A DNA stretch of 44,361 nucleotides, from assembly GCA_001775395.1 (NCBI GenBank), contig MEWP01000068.1:27049-71409 (forward strand), written 5' to 3'. Numbering within the stretch: the first letter of the stretch is position 1; each line of letters opens with the position of its first letter. Source of the DNA: a candidate division Zixibacteria bacterium RBG_16_53_22 (GTDB taxonomy: Bacteria; Zixibacteria; MSB-5A5; UBA10806). A model generated the notes under the pieces. The model saw only the letters and a list, made by a program, of their open reading frames with translations. It searched no databases and was not told the origin of the DNA. Position numbers and translations under genes: made by a program. Shown piece after piece: positions 1 through 7,481 of the stretch.

Positions 1-239
1 GCGGCGCGCTCGGCCTCCTTCTCGCTCAGTTGCGACGAGCCGAAAAATCCCCAGGCGCCATCGGCCATGACACGCACACCCAGGCCGGTGTCGACAGTAG
101 AACTTACGGCCTCGGGGGCGCCGTCGGAATACCCGAGCGATTCACTCCTGGTCTCGACGAAACGGCAGTCGGCATATGACGCTCCCAGCGACTGCGCTTT
201 CTTAATCGCGGCCTGCGCGATTTTTTCGATGTTTGCCAT
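1..239 (-). CDS. TldD/PmbA-family metalloprotease, N-terminal part (runs off the window)
   Basis: Translation of the minus strand from the ATG at 239 gives 79 residues beginning MANIEKIAQAAIKKAQSLGA and continuing off the window edge. The stretch TGLGVRVMADGAWGFFGSSQLS, around residues 48-69, is the N-terminal signature of the TldD/PmbA (peptidase U62) family. Family members form TldD/TldE heterodimers that degrade unfolded peptides and mature modified peptides such as microcins. The metal-binding HExxxH region would lie further downstream and cannot be seen. The ATG lies one base after the stop of the upstream membrane-protein gene, so the two are almost certainly co-transcribed with prfA. 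TldD and the non-catalytic TldE/PmbA look alike at this end, so I cannot say which subunit this is. Confidence 0.8.
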   Translation of the reverse strand, partial: MANIEKIAQAAIKKAQSLGASYADCRFVETRSESLGYSDGAPEAVSSTVDTGLGVRVMADGAWGFFGSSQLSEKEAERA

Positions 240-240
240 A

Positions 241-1047
241 TCAGATCGAATGCGGAATTAAAAAGGTTATCAGGGTTATTACGAAACTTACAGCGACGAG
301 CGAGGCATAGGATTTCGGAGAAATTTTAATTGCTCTTGCGCTCAAGCCCTGGGCGGCCAAAATGAATGTCACGAGCCAGAAGAGGAAGAGAATGACCGTC
401 TTGTTGTCGGTGATGTCCCAGCCGATCGGGATGCCACTCCAGCCCTGGCCAAAAGCCTGGTAGGCTACGGCGTATCCCAGCGGGAAACCACCCAGGAAAG
501 CGAAAATGACTGTTATAAGCAAGAAACGGACGGTGCGCTGAATTTCGCCCTTACCACGGGCAAAATCGATGGCGGTGAATACGGTCAGTATACCAAAGAA
601 GATAGTGGCGAACATGCAGATAATATGGGGAATCAGGATGGCCGGTGAAACATGCCCCTTGAATTTGATAAACTGATCGTTTGCCGGGGGAAGCTGGGCA
701 ATTTTCATATTATCCTGCATGACATCGATATGATAAAACCACTTTTTCCCTTTTTCCAATGCCGGAAGGTCGGTGACGTAGCCATGGCCGGTAACGGCCA
801 TCTCCATTTTTCTATAAGGCCCGCTCTTAGTTTCCGAATAATTGACGATGGCTCGCACCGTGCTGGTGGACGAAGCCTGGAGTCTGATTACAGGCGTCTC
901 CCCGAAGCTCTCGGTCACGCTTCTGTGAACTAAAGTGATGCCGTTGGCCTTGACCTGAAATTCCTCGGGATGCCGGGTCGAAGTCCGTCGGGCGACCGCC
1001 AAGAGCAAAATAGTCAATAAAAAGGCGATAACATAGCGCAACATCAT
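241..1047 (-). CDS. Hypothetical multi-pass membrane protein
   Basis: A 268-residue protein that I do not recognise as a named family. An N-terminal hydrophobic segment (residues 2-19) is followed by a soluble stretch of about 110 residues rich in beta-type sequence. Four predicted transmembrane helices follow, at roughly 135-160, 172-193, 213-233 and 246-266. The soluble part resembles a small Ig/fibronectin-like extracytoplasmic domain, which is inference from its alternating pattern only. Its ATG overlaps the prfA stop (TAATG) and its own stop is one base before the tldD-like start, so it is a middle gene of the prfA operon. No catalytic motif is visible. Confidence 0.7.
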   Translation of the reverse strand: MMLRYVIAFLLTILLLAVARRTSTRHPEEFQVKANGITLVHRSVTESFGETPVIRLQASSTSTVRAIVNYSETKSGPYRKMEMAVTGHGYVTDLPALEKGKKWFYHIDVMQDNMKIAQLPPANDQFIKFKGHVSPAILIPHIICMFATIFFGILTVFTAIDFARGKGEIQRTVRFLLITVIFAFLGGFPLGYAVAYQAFGQGWSGIPIGWDITDNKTVILFLFWLVTFILAAQGLSARAIKISPKSYASLVAVSFVITLITFLIPHSI

Positions 1048-2129
1048 TATTTGGCCTTCTCCTCCAATTGAAGTTGATAAGCGGCCTTCTTGGCCTCCTC
1101 GATAAGTTGGTCCAGGTCGCCGTTGAGAATATCCTCGAGGTTGTAAAGAGTCAGGCCGAATCGGTGATCGGTGACTCGGTTCTGAGGGAAATTGTAGGTC
1201 CGGATCTTCTCGGAGCGATCGCCGGTGCCGACCTGCGTTTTCCTCTGCCTGGCGATACTGGCCTGTTGTTCCATTATAGCGCGGTCGAGCAGCCTGGCGC
1301 GGAGGACTTTGAGGGCTTTATTCTTATTCTTAAGCTGTGATTTTTCATCCTGGCAAGTGACGACTGTTCCGGTGGGGATATGCGTGATCCTGACTGCGGA
1401 ATCGGTGGTGTTGACCGATTGCCCGCCCGGACCCGATGAGCGATAGACATCCACTTTTAAATCGTTGGGGTCAATCTGGATATCGACTTCCTCGGCCTCG
1501 GGCAGGACGGCGACGCTGGCGGCCGAGGTGTGGATTCGGCCGGAGGCCTCAGTCTGCGGCACGCGTTGGACACGATGCACACCCGATTCCATCTTGAGCT
1601 CACCATAAGCCCCTTTACCCTCGACCATGAATATGACTTCCTTCAGCCCGCCGATCCCGGTGTCGTGAGTGTTCATAATATCGATTTTCCAGCCCTTATT
1701 TTCGATGAATTTGGCATACATGCGGAAGAGGTTTGCGGCAAAAAGGGCGGCCTCTTCGCCTCCGGTGCCGGCGCGAATTTCTACGATGGCGTTTTTTTCA
1801 TCGCCGGGGTCCCTGGGAATCAACAGCAACTCGAGCCGCGATTGGACAGCCTTTAGCCTTTCCTCGAGTTCCGCAGTTTCGGTTTGCGCAAGTTCTACCA
1901 GTTCCTGATCGTTGGAAGAACTGACAATTTCCCTGTTCTCCTCGACCTGGCTGAATAGATAACGGAATTGTTTTCCGACCTCGATGATCTCCGCCAGGCT
2001 GGAATGCTCCTTGGTCAACTCCCGATAGCGGTTTTTATCGGCGATGGTCCTGGGATCGGCCAAAAGCTCGGTGATTTCGGCAAAGCGCTTTTCGTTTGTC
2101 TCTAGAATTTTAAGTAAATCAGACGACAT
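1047..2129 (-). CDS. prfA: Peptide chain release factor 1
   Basis: This 360-residue protein has the usual length of bacterial RF1. It recognises UAA and UAG stop codons in the ribosomal A site and triggers peptidyl-tRNA hydrolysis. The universal GGQ catalytic loop is present as [15 protein letters not shown] (around residue 235). The codon-recognition PxT tripeptide appears as PQT in [19 protein letters not shown], instead of the commoner PAT or PVT; HTSA follows as expected. RF1 rather than RF2 is supported by PxT in place of SPF and by the absence of a programmed frameshift. It lies between the DUF1385 gene and a small membrane protein, an arrangement (DUF1385 next to prfA) seen in many bacteria. 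The gene is intact. Confidence 0.97.
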   Translation of the reverse strand: MSSDLLKILETNEKRFAEITELLADPRTIADKNRYRELTKEHSSLAEIIEVGKQFRYLFSQVEENREIVSSSNDQELVELAQTETAELEERLKAVQSRLELLLIPRDPGDEKNAIVEIRAGTGGEEAALFAANLFRMYAKFIENKGWKIDIMNTHDTGIGGLKEVIFMVEGKGAYGELKMESGVHRVQRVPQTEASGRIHTSAASVAVLPEAEEVDIQIDPNDLKVDVYRSSGPGGQSVNTTDSAVRITHIPTGTVVTCQDEKSQLKNKNKALKVLRARLLDRAIMEQQASIARQRKTQVGTGDRSEKIRTYNFPQNRVTDHRFGLTLYNLEDILNGDLDQLIEEAKKAAYQLQLEEKAK

Positions 2130-2154
2130 ATGATTTCTATTTGGTCAGCTTAAT

Positions 2155-3153
2155 TTAAGCCGGCCCGATATCGAGCGACGTGCCCTCGATGGAACTGCGC
2201 AGGGCGGTCATGGCGACCTCGACCTGGTCATCGGAGGGCTCGCGCGTGGTGATTCTCTGTATCCAGAGGCCGGGGGCGATCAATATCCGGGTAACGGCGC
2301 TGTTGCGGGTCTTGCCGGATAACTTGAGAAGTTCGAATGAGACGCCGGCAACCAGGGGCAAAAAGACGAGGTGCGTGGCGAAGCGTTCGAAGACATTTGG
2401 GCCGTGTCCAAAGACGACAGCGAAAAAGGTGTCGGAAATGGAGTAGGTGATTATTGCCAGAACGGCTACGATCAATATGAAACTGGTGCCGCATCGGGGA
2501 TGAAAGGTCTGGAAGCGATGAGTGGATTCTATCACCAGCGGCATGTCGGCCTCGAATGCGAAAATCGATTTGTGCTCGGCGCCATGATATTCGAAGAGCC
2601 GGCGGAAATCTTTAAAGTGAGAGAGGGTCCATACGTAAGCAATGAAGGTAAGCACTCTGATTGCGCCGGCCACGAGATTGAATCCCATGGCTTTCTTTTC
2701 GATCGACAGCAACTGGGTCACCAGGATAGGCAGGAAAAAGAAAATAGCCAGCCCCAGCCCAAGCGATATGACCACGGCCATGGCGATGGCCAAATTGGTC
2801 TTGCCGGAATCAGGGGTGGCCTTATGTTTTTCCGGAATCGGGCCAGTGGTGGCCATTTCGGCGGAATAATTGAGGGTCTTGATTCCCAGGGCCAGCATCT
2901 CAAAAAACGACAGGATTCCCCTGATTATCGGCAGGCCGAATGCCTTGCGCCGACGGGTCAGCGAAATGAAGGGCTCGGTCCTGGTAACGATGCTGCCGTC
3001 AGACAGCCTGACCGAGGTGGCCACTTTCTCGGGCGACTTCATCATGACACCCTCAATAACAGCCTGCCCGCCGACATTCTTGTCGATCGTCTCGGCCGCC
3101 AGGAGCGGATATGATAATATCTGCGCTATTTCTTTGACGAAGCCGTCTTTCAT
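2155..3153 (-). CDS. DUF1385 (YqhQ-like) integral membrane protein
   Basis: A 332-residue protein with the DUF1385 hallmarks: an N-terminal GGQAVIEGVMMKSP segment, an internal YHGAEHKSIFAFE motif and HPRCGTSFILIV. Predicted membrane helices lie near 85-105, 122-147, 160-180, 220-245 and 250-275. The family is widespread, usually beside prfA or rpmE, and has no firmly established reaction. The surrounding order (bL31, DUF1385, prfA) is the common one. The start codon follows the terminator of the bL31 gene closely, so expression depends on read-through or on a promoter I do not recognise. Confidence 0.85.
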   Translation of the reverse strand: MKDGFVKEIAQILSYPLLAAETIDKNVGGQAVIEGVMMKSPEKVATSVRLSDGSIVTRTEPFISLTRRRKAFGLPIIRGILSFFEMLALGIKTLNYSAEMATTGPIPEKHKATPDSGKTNLAIAMAVVISLGLGLAIFFFLPILVTQLLSIEKKAMGFNLVAGAIRVLTFIAYVWTLSHFKDFRRLFEYHGAEHKSIFAFEADMPLVIESTHRFQTFHPRCGTSFILIVAVLAIITYSISDTFFAVVFGHGPNVFERFATHLVFLPLVAGVSFELLKLSGKTRNSAVTRILIAPGLWIQRITTREPSDDQVEVAMTALRSSIEGTSLDIGPA

Positions 3154-3168
3154 ATCCCAACGTAAAAA

Positions 3169-3195
3169 TAAAAAAATAGGCCCCGCGCGAGGGCC
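3169..3195 (-). terminator. Rho-independent terminator after bL31
   Basis: On the minus strand a GGCCC/GGGCC stem with a TCGCGCG-type loop is followed by TATTTTTTTATTTTT, directly after the bL31 stop. It probably attenuates rather than fully blocks transcription into the DUF1385-prfA genes that follow on the same strand. Confidence 0.65.
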
Positions 3196-3214
3196 CAGTC
3201 ATGTCTGTCCCGCG

Positions 3215-3424
3215 TTACTTGCCGGATTGGCCGCCATATTTGCGGCGGAATCTTTCAACGCGTCCAGCGGTGTCGATCAGCTTCTGCTTACCCGTGAAAA
3301 AGGGATGGCAGTTGGAGCATATTTCGACGTGGATATCTTTCAAGGTCGAGCGCGTCTCGATAACATTGCCGCAGGCGCATTTGATCTTGGTTTCATAGTA
3401 TTTGGGATGAATACCCTGTTTCAA
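3215..3424 (-). CDS. rpmE: Large ribosomal subunit protein bL31, zinc-binding type
   Basis: A 69-residue ribosomal protein, the normal length for bL31, starting [19 protein letters not shown]. The four zinc-binding cysteines of the C+ form are at about positions 16, 18, 36 and 39 (CAC and CSNC), so this is the zinc-containing rather than the zinc-free paralogue. The start is TTG at 3424, chosen because AAGGAGG sits six bases upstream and no ATG is available. A sigma70-like promoter precedes it and a hairpin terminator follows it. Confidence 0.96.
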   Translation of the reverse strand: MKQGIHPKYYETKIKCACGNVIETRSTLKDIHVEICSNCHPFFTGKQKLIDTAGRVERFRRKYGGQSGK

Positions 3425-3449
3425 GATTCCTCCTTCAGAATAATCTTAT

Positions 3450-3478
3450 AGTATAACTGACAATCGGCAAGTTTGCAA
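3450..3478 (-). promoter_or_regulatory. Sigma70-type promoter of rpmE
   Basis: On the minus strand TTGCAA (3478-3473), a 17-base spacer and TATACT (3455-3450) lie upstream of the AAGGAGG ribosome binding site and TTG start of bL31. This is a sequence match only. Confidence 0.5.
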
Positions 3479-3504
3479 CTTGAAAATTGGCCCTCCGGCA
3501 ACTA

Positions 3505-4812
3505 TTATTTTACATAGACCATTCTGATGACATTGCTACGGTTATTGCCAATTGCCTCTCCGTCGGCCCGGGTGACAAGCACTGCATGGTAAATGCCCGC
3601 CGCGCAGACCTCTCCGCGATAGTTAGTACCATCCCAAATGACGCGATTTGAGCCGGCATTAACGGCGATGCTGTTTATCCGTCTTCCCAGGATGTCAATG
3701 ATCTCGATATTGGCCCTGGGGGTTCCCATAAGGCTATATTTAATAGTCGTTTGGGTGTTGAAAGGGTTGGGGTAGCTGCCGATCAACGAAATCTGCAATG
3801 GAGCGGGAACATCATCATTCACCCCGTTTATCCTGGTATCCAGAATAACGATCGATTGTGGGCCGTCACCAACAGCAAAGGGCATGTATGGCGGTCCCTG
3901 CAGGCTGATCTTGGAAACCGTATCATCGCCGAAATTACAGGTGTAGATGAAACCAACCGAATCGACGGCCACGTCCATAGCCCCAAGGCCAACAATTACG
4001 GGATTGTCGATTCCATTGATAATTTGACGTGTTTGCGCATTATATGCCAGGAGGAATCCGTGGTCAATCCATCCTCCGGCCGCCAGAAAGACTATGCTCC
4101 CCGGCGCTACCGCCCCGTTTACAGGCTGTCCGCCGATAAGAAGGGAGTCGACAACGGCGCCGGCGGCGGTATCGTAAATATAAACCGATCCGGCCACATC
4201 AGTGTAATTCCCGGTGCAGATAACATGAAATATGCTATTGGAAACTCGAACGAACGACTGAGGATTTTTGCCGACATCGATCTCGTCCTCCAAAATCATA
4301 TTGATGGGATCTATTCTTGCGATTTGTCCCTGACCGTAGGAGAAGTCGTTTGGATTGAAAGCTGTCTGCGCGGCATATAGCTTACCACCCAACACGATTA
4401 AGCCCTCGGGGAAGCCGCCGATCTGGATTTGGTTATCGACTTCGTTCGTGGCCAGGTTGACTCGATAGACGAATCCCGAAACCCATCCGGAGACAAAGGC
4501 ATAATTACCGTCGAAAGCGAAAGAATAAGGATTCGAGCCGATCACGAATGGAATATCGGCGACGGTTTGATAGTCGATCGGGCTGATTTTCAGCAGATTG
4601 GCAGAGATCGAATTTACCACATAAAGGTATCCGTCGTGAAATCCGACTTGATTGGGCGTATCGCCCAGCGTGGCGATATGATTCTGCACGACGCCCGTTT
4701 CGAGGTTGATTTTGGACAGCGTTTCAGCCAGGTTATTGATAATAAACGCCTCGGGGTCGGCCGAGACTCTTGCCGCTGATAACAGCGCCATGATAAATAA
4801 TAACTTCCTCAT
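3505..4812 (-). CDS. Secreted YncE-like beta-propeller with T9SS tail, candidate BtuG-type cobalamin-binding protein
   Basis: 435 residues from the ATG at 4812, chosen over an in-frame ATG 12 bases upstream because GGGAGG lies five bases before it and it overlaps the receptor stop (ATGA). A signal peptide (MRKLLFIMALLSAARVSA) is followed by about 320 residues of repeated blades of the YncE/NHL kind (examples: DTPNQVGFHDGYLYVVNS, NPYSFAFDGNYAFVSG, GPQSIVILDTRING). The last ~85 residues are a T9SS sorting domain (SYPNPFNTQTTIKYSL to RMVYVK). It is co-transcribed with a BtuB-like receptor under a cobalamin riboswitch. In Bacteroides, BtuG is a surface beta-propeller lipoprotein that captures B12 and hands it to BtuB. 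By position and fold I infer the same role here, with T9SS export replacing the lipid anchor. B12 binding itself is not visible in the sequence. Confidence 0.75.
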   Translation of the reverse strand: MRKLLFIMALLSAARVSADPEAFIINNLAETLSKINLETGVVQNHIATLGDTPNQVGFHDGYLYVVNSISANLLKISPIDYQTVADIPFVIGSNPYSFAFDGNYAFVSGWVSGFVYRVNLATNEVDNQIQIGGFPEGLIVLGGKLYAAQTAFNPNDFSYGQGQIARIDPINMILEDEIDVGKNPQSFVRVSNSIFHVICTGNYTDVAGSVYIYDTAAGAVVDSLLIGGQPVNGAVAPGSIVFLAAGGWIDHGFLLAYNAQTRQIINGIDNPVIVGLGAMDVAVDSVGFIYTCNFGDDTVSKISLQGPPYMPFAVGDGPQSIVILDTRINGVNDDVPAPLQISLIGSYPNPFNTQTTIKYSLMGTPRANIEIIDILGRRINSIAVNAGSNRVIWDGTNYRGEVCAAGIYHAVLVTRADGEAIGNNRSNVIRMVYVK

Positions 4813-7040
4813 GTACCCTCCCATAGTCTGGTTATTTGAATTTTCGCGTTTAACTCTCTTGGCCTCTCGGGAACGCGTTCTAAGATTTCGTAAGGGCGGT
4901 CCGAGGCATTGAGAACATCGATCCTGGGAACGAGCTCGAGCCCGGCCAGGCGGAATGTATAATTAATCGAGATATCGAGAATGTCGACCGGCGCAAGGGA
5001 CTTGGTGTTTTCCTCAGTCATGAATCGTCGACCGATATGCCGACCCGAAACCGAAAGATTAAATTTGCCGAGGCCCAGGACGAGATCGACCCGTTGACTT
5101 CCGACCGGCCTGAAAGTCAGATATTTGCTGTAATAGACAGTATTCCCCTCGCGATTCACCGGCCTGATGAAACTGCCATTCCAGGAAATACTAACCGGGC
5201 CTGCAAATGGCCTCAGGGAGGCTCGCATTTCCCAACCATCGATTTTGGCGGCCGAGAGGTTAACCGGCTTAAACTTATCCCCTCCCCATCTGCGCCAGAC
5301 GATGATATCATCATACCATGTCTCGAAACGCGCGACACCAAACGCAGATTGCCACGAGGAGCCCGGTTCGATTCCAACTCCAATCTCGTAGCCGGTCGAT
5401 CTCTCCGGCAGCAGCCCGGGATTGGGAGTCGCAAAAACATCTTCTTTCCAATATAGGTCGGTGAGATTGGGCAGGCGCTGGGATCGGAAGAGGGCGAGAT
5501 TCAGGCTGGTCCGAACCGGCAAGTTCAGAATCAAATGCATGGCAATCGATGGTCCCCAGAAAGTGTTGTCTCCGGCGCGCTCCGCTTTAAGGCCAATATT
5601 AGTTGTTGAATTTTTCATGAAGCCGCTGAGCGCGGGAAGGGCAACCTGAGCTCCCAACCCGGAGATAACAATATCCCGTGAATGATGGCCAAAGCTCGCA
5701 TCAGGCCTTATGCGATCGGCGCCCTCGAGTGTCTCACGCCGAATTGACGCGGCGCCATTCAATCCTACCCGGCCATCGCGACTGATTTCGATCTTGAGAT
5801 CATGCGCTCTCTCCGAAAAATCGGAATCATAGGGGATGAAGTTTGTCGGGGTGGCAGGTGATCGGTAGCTAATCGTGCGGGAGAGAATCCCGCCGTCGAT
5901 ATTCACACTGAACCTGTTGCTTGATCTGCGCTCGGCAATAAAGTAAAATTCGCGCTCGAATTCGCCGGACGTGGCCAGGGGAGTATACTGGAATACCGGC
6001 CCGGGGATTCCCGACCGGCGCTCGAAATAGCGGCCCTTGACCGCAAGCGAGAAGGCCTTCCCCTCATATCCGGCCTGACCGAAAAGCTTGCGGTCTCGAA
6101 GATAATTATTCTCTCGCGTTTGAATCTGCCCGCGGGGATCGATATAAGCGAAGTCGCCGCGCGAGAAAACGCCGACAAGATCCAGACCGGCAAAGATTTC
6201 CGATTTGAAGCTGTTATTGAGATTCAAGGAATATGACTCGCGTCCAAAACTACCCCGTTCGGCAGTCGAGGAAATTATATTTTCCCGAGAGGACCTGTTC
6301 GTAATGAAATTGACGCTGCCAGCCAACCCCGATCTGTCATAGTCGCCGCCCCTTATCATCTCGACCTCGGATATTGCGGCCAACGGTATGCGAGAAAGAT
6401 CGCCGGTGGATGTCAAAGCGGAATTTTGGATTCTACCATCCAGCATGACCAAGACGGCATTGGCCTGCGATCCCCTGATTCGCAACAGCCGTTGTTGCCC
6501 TGAGCCGACAAGCTCAAGCTCTGGAATGGCCTTGACGAGGTCCTCGATTGTGCTCAATTCGCCCGGCCGGATCGAAATCCTGGTGATATTGCCAATGCGA
6601 TCCGTGTGGATTTGTATCGGCCTTTGGGCAGATACAACCTGGTCACTAATCCTTATTGGTTCCGGACAAAGGGTGATATTCAATGTAGAGGGCAGATCTG
6701 AATTGATATCGGCTGCAATCGGACCTGATGAAACATATCCGATGCGACCGGCTCGAACAACATAATGGCCGCTCGGAATGCCAGCAAAAACAAAGCGCCC
6801 GGATTGGTCGCTTGATACGGCCCGCCCGATGCCATCGATTGTGACGGTAGCCCCCGCAACGGGCGCGCCAGACCGGAGATCAATGATCTGTCCGGAGATT
6901 TTTATATCTGTCTGAGCAAATAAGGCGGGCGGGCGAAATAAAGTTGTGGCCGATGCCAGCAAAGCCGCCAAAATAAAAATCCGGCCTCGAGATGTCCACG
7001 GGATCCAAGTGACCGGAAACAGGTTCTTAGTCTTTCCCAT
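4809..7040 (-). CDS. btuB: BtuB-like TonB-dependent outer membrane receptor (vitamin B12)
   Basis: 743 residues from the ATG at 7040. A longer reading frame exists upstream but it would run through the riboswitch, so I reject it; GAGG lies close before this ATG. Domains in order: signal peptide (about 1-43); a carboxypeptidase-regulatory-like beta-sandwich (45-125; ISGQIIDLRSGAPVAGATV); a TonB plug (about 155-250; LRIRGSQANAVLVMLDGRIQN and ISEVEMIRGGDYDRSGLAGSVNFITN); then a beta-barrel to the C-terminus. Substrate assignment comes from the cobalamin riboswitch immediately upstream and the BtuG-like propeller downstream, not from barrel residues. The extra N-terminal domain is typical of FCB-type receptors. 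No btuCDF or cobalamin biosynthesis gene is in the window. Confidence 0.85.
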   Translation of the reverse strand: MGKTKNLFPVTWIPWTSRGRIFILAALLASATTLFRPPALFAQTDIKISGQIIDLRSGAPVAGATVTIDGIGRAVSSDQSGRFVFAGIPSGHYVVRAGRIGYVSSGPIAADINSDLPSTLNITLCPEPIRISDQVVSAQRPIQIHTDRIGNITRISIRPGELSTIEDLVKAIPELELVGSGQQRLLRIRGSQANAVLVMLDGRIQNSALTSTGDLSRIPLAAISEVEMIRGGDYDRSGLAGSVNFITNRSSRENIISSTAERGSFGRESYSLNLNNSFKSEIFAGLDLVGVFSRGDFAYIDPRGQIQTRENNYLRDRKLFGQAGYEGKAFSLAVKGRYFERRSGIPGPVFQYTPLATSGEFEREFYFIAERRSSNRFSVNIDGGILSRTISYRSPATPTNFIPYDSDFSERAHDLKIEISRDGRVGLNGAASIRRETLEGADRIRPDASFGHHSRDIVISGLGAQVALPALSGFMKNSTTNIGLKAERAGDNTFWGPSIAMHLILNLPVRTSLNLALFRSQRLPNLTDLYWKEDVFATPNPGLLPERSTGYEIGVGIEPGSSWQSAFGVARFETWYDDIIVWRRWGGDKFKPVNLSAAKIDGWEMRASLRPFAGPVSISWNGSFIRPVNREGNTVYYSKYLTFRPVGSQRVDLVLGLGKFNLSVSGRHIGRRFMTEENTKSLAPVDILDISINYTFRLAGLELVPRIDVLNASDRPYEILERVPERPRELNAKIQITRLWEGT

Positions 7041-7064
7041 CCTCAAACCTCGAAGGTAACAGGA

Positions 7065-7232
7065 ATTTAGATTTGCGATGGTATCCTGACTTTCGCCCCA
7101 TCTCGGGCGCCGCGCCTTCCCTCCGACATCTGCCGAATGTGGCCTCTGCGGCAATTAAGCGATTACAGTAGCGGGACTGTGGCGGATTTTCACCGCCTTC
7201 CCATCGGGGCATTAAACAACTGCCCTATTTTC
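7065..7232 (-). ncRNA. Cobalamin riboswitch
   Basis: The minus-strand leader of the receptor gene carries the conserved cobalamin core: GGGAAGGCGGTGAAAATCCG, then ACAGTCCCGCTACTGTAAxCG, and the 3' B12 box AGTCAGGATACC (7091-7080). A P2-like hairpin (GGGCA/TGCCC) lies before the core. These elements bind adenosylcobalamin or related cobalamins and switch off uptake and synthesis genes when B12 is plentiful. No U-tract terminator follows the B12 box. A short ACCT/AGGT hairpin overlaps the region just before the start codon, so control is probably at translation initiation (inference). The boundaries are approximate. Confidence 0.95.
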
Positions 7233-7237
7233 ATATA

Positions 7238-7267
7238 ATCATATTATCAATGCCGGGCGGTTGTCAA
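7238..7267 (-). promoter_or_regulatory. Sigma70-type promoter of the B12 uptake operon
   Basis: On the minus strand TTGACA (7267-7262), an 18-base spacer and TATGAT (7243-7238) sit a few bases before the 5' end of the riboswitch. The perfect -35 and 5/6 -10 match make this a good candidate for the single promoter of riboswitch, receptor and propeller. Confidence 0.7.
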
Positions 7268-7290
7268 GAAAAATAATAAATAAAGAATCG

Positions 7291-7472
7291 CCAGCGATGG
7301 CATTACCCAGGCCGGCTGGCCGCCCCCCTTTTCAAGGGGGGAAAGAAATCCGGGTTTCCATAATGCATGGCCTCAGAAGCGCGAACGACGCTGGTGCAGA
7401 CCGCGTCGTCGTGGATCGCAGCCGGATTTCTTCGAGGCCGAAAGGCCTCGGCGGCCAGCCGGCCGGCGCTGG
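7291..7472. repeat. Structured palindromic intergenic element A
   Basis: This region lies between the M6 protease stop and the btuB promoter. It folds on paper into nested stems: an outer 15-bp perfect inverted repeat GGCCGGCTGGCCGCC (7310-7324) with 7450-7464, extended by CCAGCG (7291-7296) with CGCTGG (7467-7472). Inside are a C-rich/G-rich hairpin (7325-7341), an inner 11-bp arm AAGAAATCCGG (7343-7353) with 7422-7432, a short central AGCG/CGCT hairpin (7378-7392), and a 7-bp hairpin with a GAAA tetraloop (7433-7450). The same plan recurs at 32265-32426 with different stem sequences. I know of no named family with this layout. Confidence 0.7.
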
Positions 7473-7481
7473 CTACAACTG

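Noticed and set aside
2371-3114. Long plus-strand frame of 247 codons opposite the DUF1385 gene
   Set aside because: Its composition is a shadow of the DUF1385 frame; no family motif or ribosome binding site supports it.
7041-7154. Upstream in-frame extension of the TonB receptor
   Set aside because: It would translate the 3' part of the cobalamin riboswitch and would place the signal peptide internally.
7310-7464. Element A as a terminator for the M6 protease gene
   Set aside because: The stems are not followed by a T tract on the minus strand within the element, and the nested plan recurs elsewhere away from gene ends.
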